A DNA stretch of 64,000 nt from Holacanthus passer. Taxonomy: Eukaryota > Chordata > Actinopteri > Pomacanthidae. Location: assembly GCA_025331565.1 (NCBI GenBank), contig JAFREQ010000154.1, positions 363,001 to 427,000 of the forward strand, given 5' to 3'. The translations under genes were made by a program, and so were the position numbers. The notes under the pieces were generated by a model. The model had not been told where the DNA came from. It worked only from the letters and a program-made list of their open reading frames with translations, and searched no databases. This document shows positions 63,078 through 64,000 of this stretch, piece after piece. Numbering within the stretch: position 1 is the first letter of the stretch; every line of letters begins with the position of its first letter.

Positions 63078-64000
63078 GTTGGTTGACATGGAAACAAACA
63101 CACTGCCCCTGATCTCCAGACACCTCCCCAACAAGCTGATAGAGTTCATCTTTAATCCTGCGTTTGGTCTACTGCCTCCCTGTGGTCCAGAGGTGGAACT
63201 GCAGCTGTTAATGGGACATGAATGCATCACTCATTTCTGATTAGTTTATTTCTAATAGATATTCGATTCTTCAAAGAGGAAAAAGTGGTATTTGATGAGT
63301 TATTGTTGTTTTAATTAGTGTTAAAGAAGAAGGAAGAGTTGCAGCCGATACTTTTCCTTCTAAGCCGGTTGAACTCTGATCAGGATTATTCTCGTGGTTT
63401 CTTCATGGCAGCAGTGAGTTTGAACTGCGAGGGATCATATAGGGTCAGTGTGTTGGTCTAGATCCCAAAAGCCAGTCTTGTAAAGCTCCCTGTGGTCTGG
63501 CAGGACTCAGTGAGCATCTGCTCGGGTTTCAGACTTTCTTCTGAGTTTCACACAGGAAAGAAAATTCTCTTAAATGATCCAGAAGAAAATGGTTTCTCAA
63601 TAAAGTGGAGGTGAGAAATAGTTCATGCTGTAGAACAACAGCACCGGACGAAACGTGTCTGTAGTTTCAAAAACTGCTGAGTTTTAAAAGTTGGCTTGAA
63701 ATGTTTGGTCTTTGGTCTGTTTACATCTTCTTTGGTAGAAAACCTTCAGAACTTCAGACGAAGTTCTTTATTAGACAAAGATGCAAGTTATCAAAAACAG
63801 CTAAACAGCAACACAAACCAAACCAAAGTGTTGGCACAGATATTTAACAGTTCATCAAGCTTTATTAAAGATGCTGAAAAATGTCATCAGATAATGTTCA
63901 TAAAGTTGCTGTTTCAGTAGATTTGTCAGACAGTGTACAAACTGAAGTGTAATTTAAGCATTAGATGTGATAACTGAAAAGATTTATTCGTCCTTAAAGC
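63078..64000. other. start of the next mtss1 intron to window end; nothing else seen
   Basis: After the donor (gttggt) at 63078 no further exon can be recognised. The Ser-rich exon that should follow lies outside the window. Confidence 0.6.

Overview
This window looks like nuclear DNA of a ray-finned fish, probably a percomorph teleost. The reasons are vertebrate exon/intron structure with GT-AG introns, very dense (CA)n/(TG)n microsatellites, several teleost-type interspersed repeats, and proteins that match vertebrate families but carry fish-like differences. All four genes lie on the + strand. Exons were joined by hand from splice sites, reading-frame continuity and remembered vertebrate orthologues. 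No alignment was run.

Layout: (1) 1-2,879 holds a broken Tc1/mariner-type transposase remnant, a diverged interspersed repeat and otherwise no recognisable gene. It is probably intron or upstream sequence of the first gene. (2) 2,880-19,775 carries 36 in-phase coding exons of a CARMIL1-like gene (PH-like start, leucine-rich repeats, helical domain, capping-protein-binding CPI and CSI motifs). Its first exon or exons lie upstream of the window. A tRNA-Asp-like SINE sits in its last intron. (3) 21,531-25,667 is a complete 11-exon secretagogin gene with six EF-hands, starting only about 330-550 bp after the CARMIL1 polyadenylation signals. (4) 26,763-29,335 is a compact gene for a secreted, extremely repetitive Tyr/Pro/Lys/Gln protein that I do not recognise. 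About 50 SYPAKP-type units fill one large exon, and the unit frame shifts several times along the array. This is the most unusual object here. (5) 29,640-32,580 is a spacer with diverged repeats. (6) From 33,042 to the window end runs the 5' part of an MTSS1-like gene: a GC-rich leader with a 16-bp tandem repeat and two upstream ORFs, then 10 exons covering the whole I-BAR/IMD domain, including a 12-nt microexon. The C-terminal part (Ser/Pro-rich region and WH2) is beyond the window.

Two of the genes act on actin and membranes: CARMIL1 regulates capping protein, and MTSS1 is an I-BAR membrane-bending protein. Secretagogin is a calcium sensor. I see no evidence that they form a functional cluster. 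CARMIL1-SCGN is a conserved neighbour pair (human 6p22, from memory), while MTSS1 is elsewhere in human (8q24). Most of the MTSS1 portion is intron, including one of about 17.4 kb, with many microsatellites and no convincing further genes.
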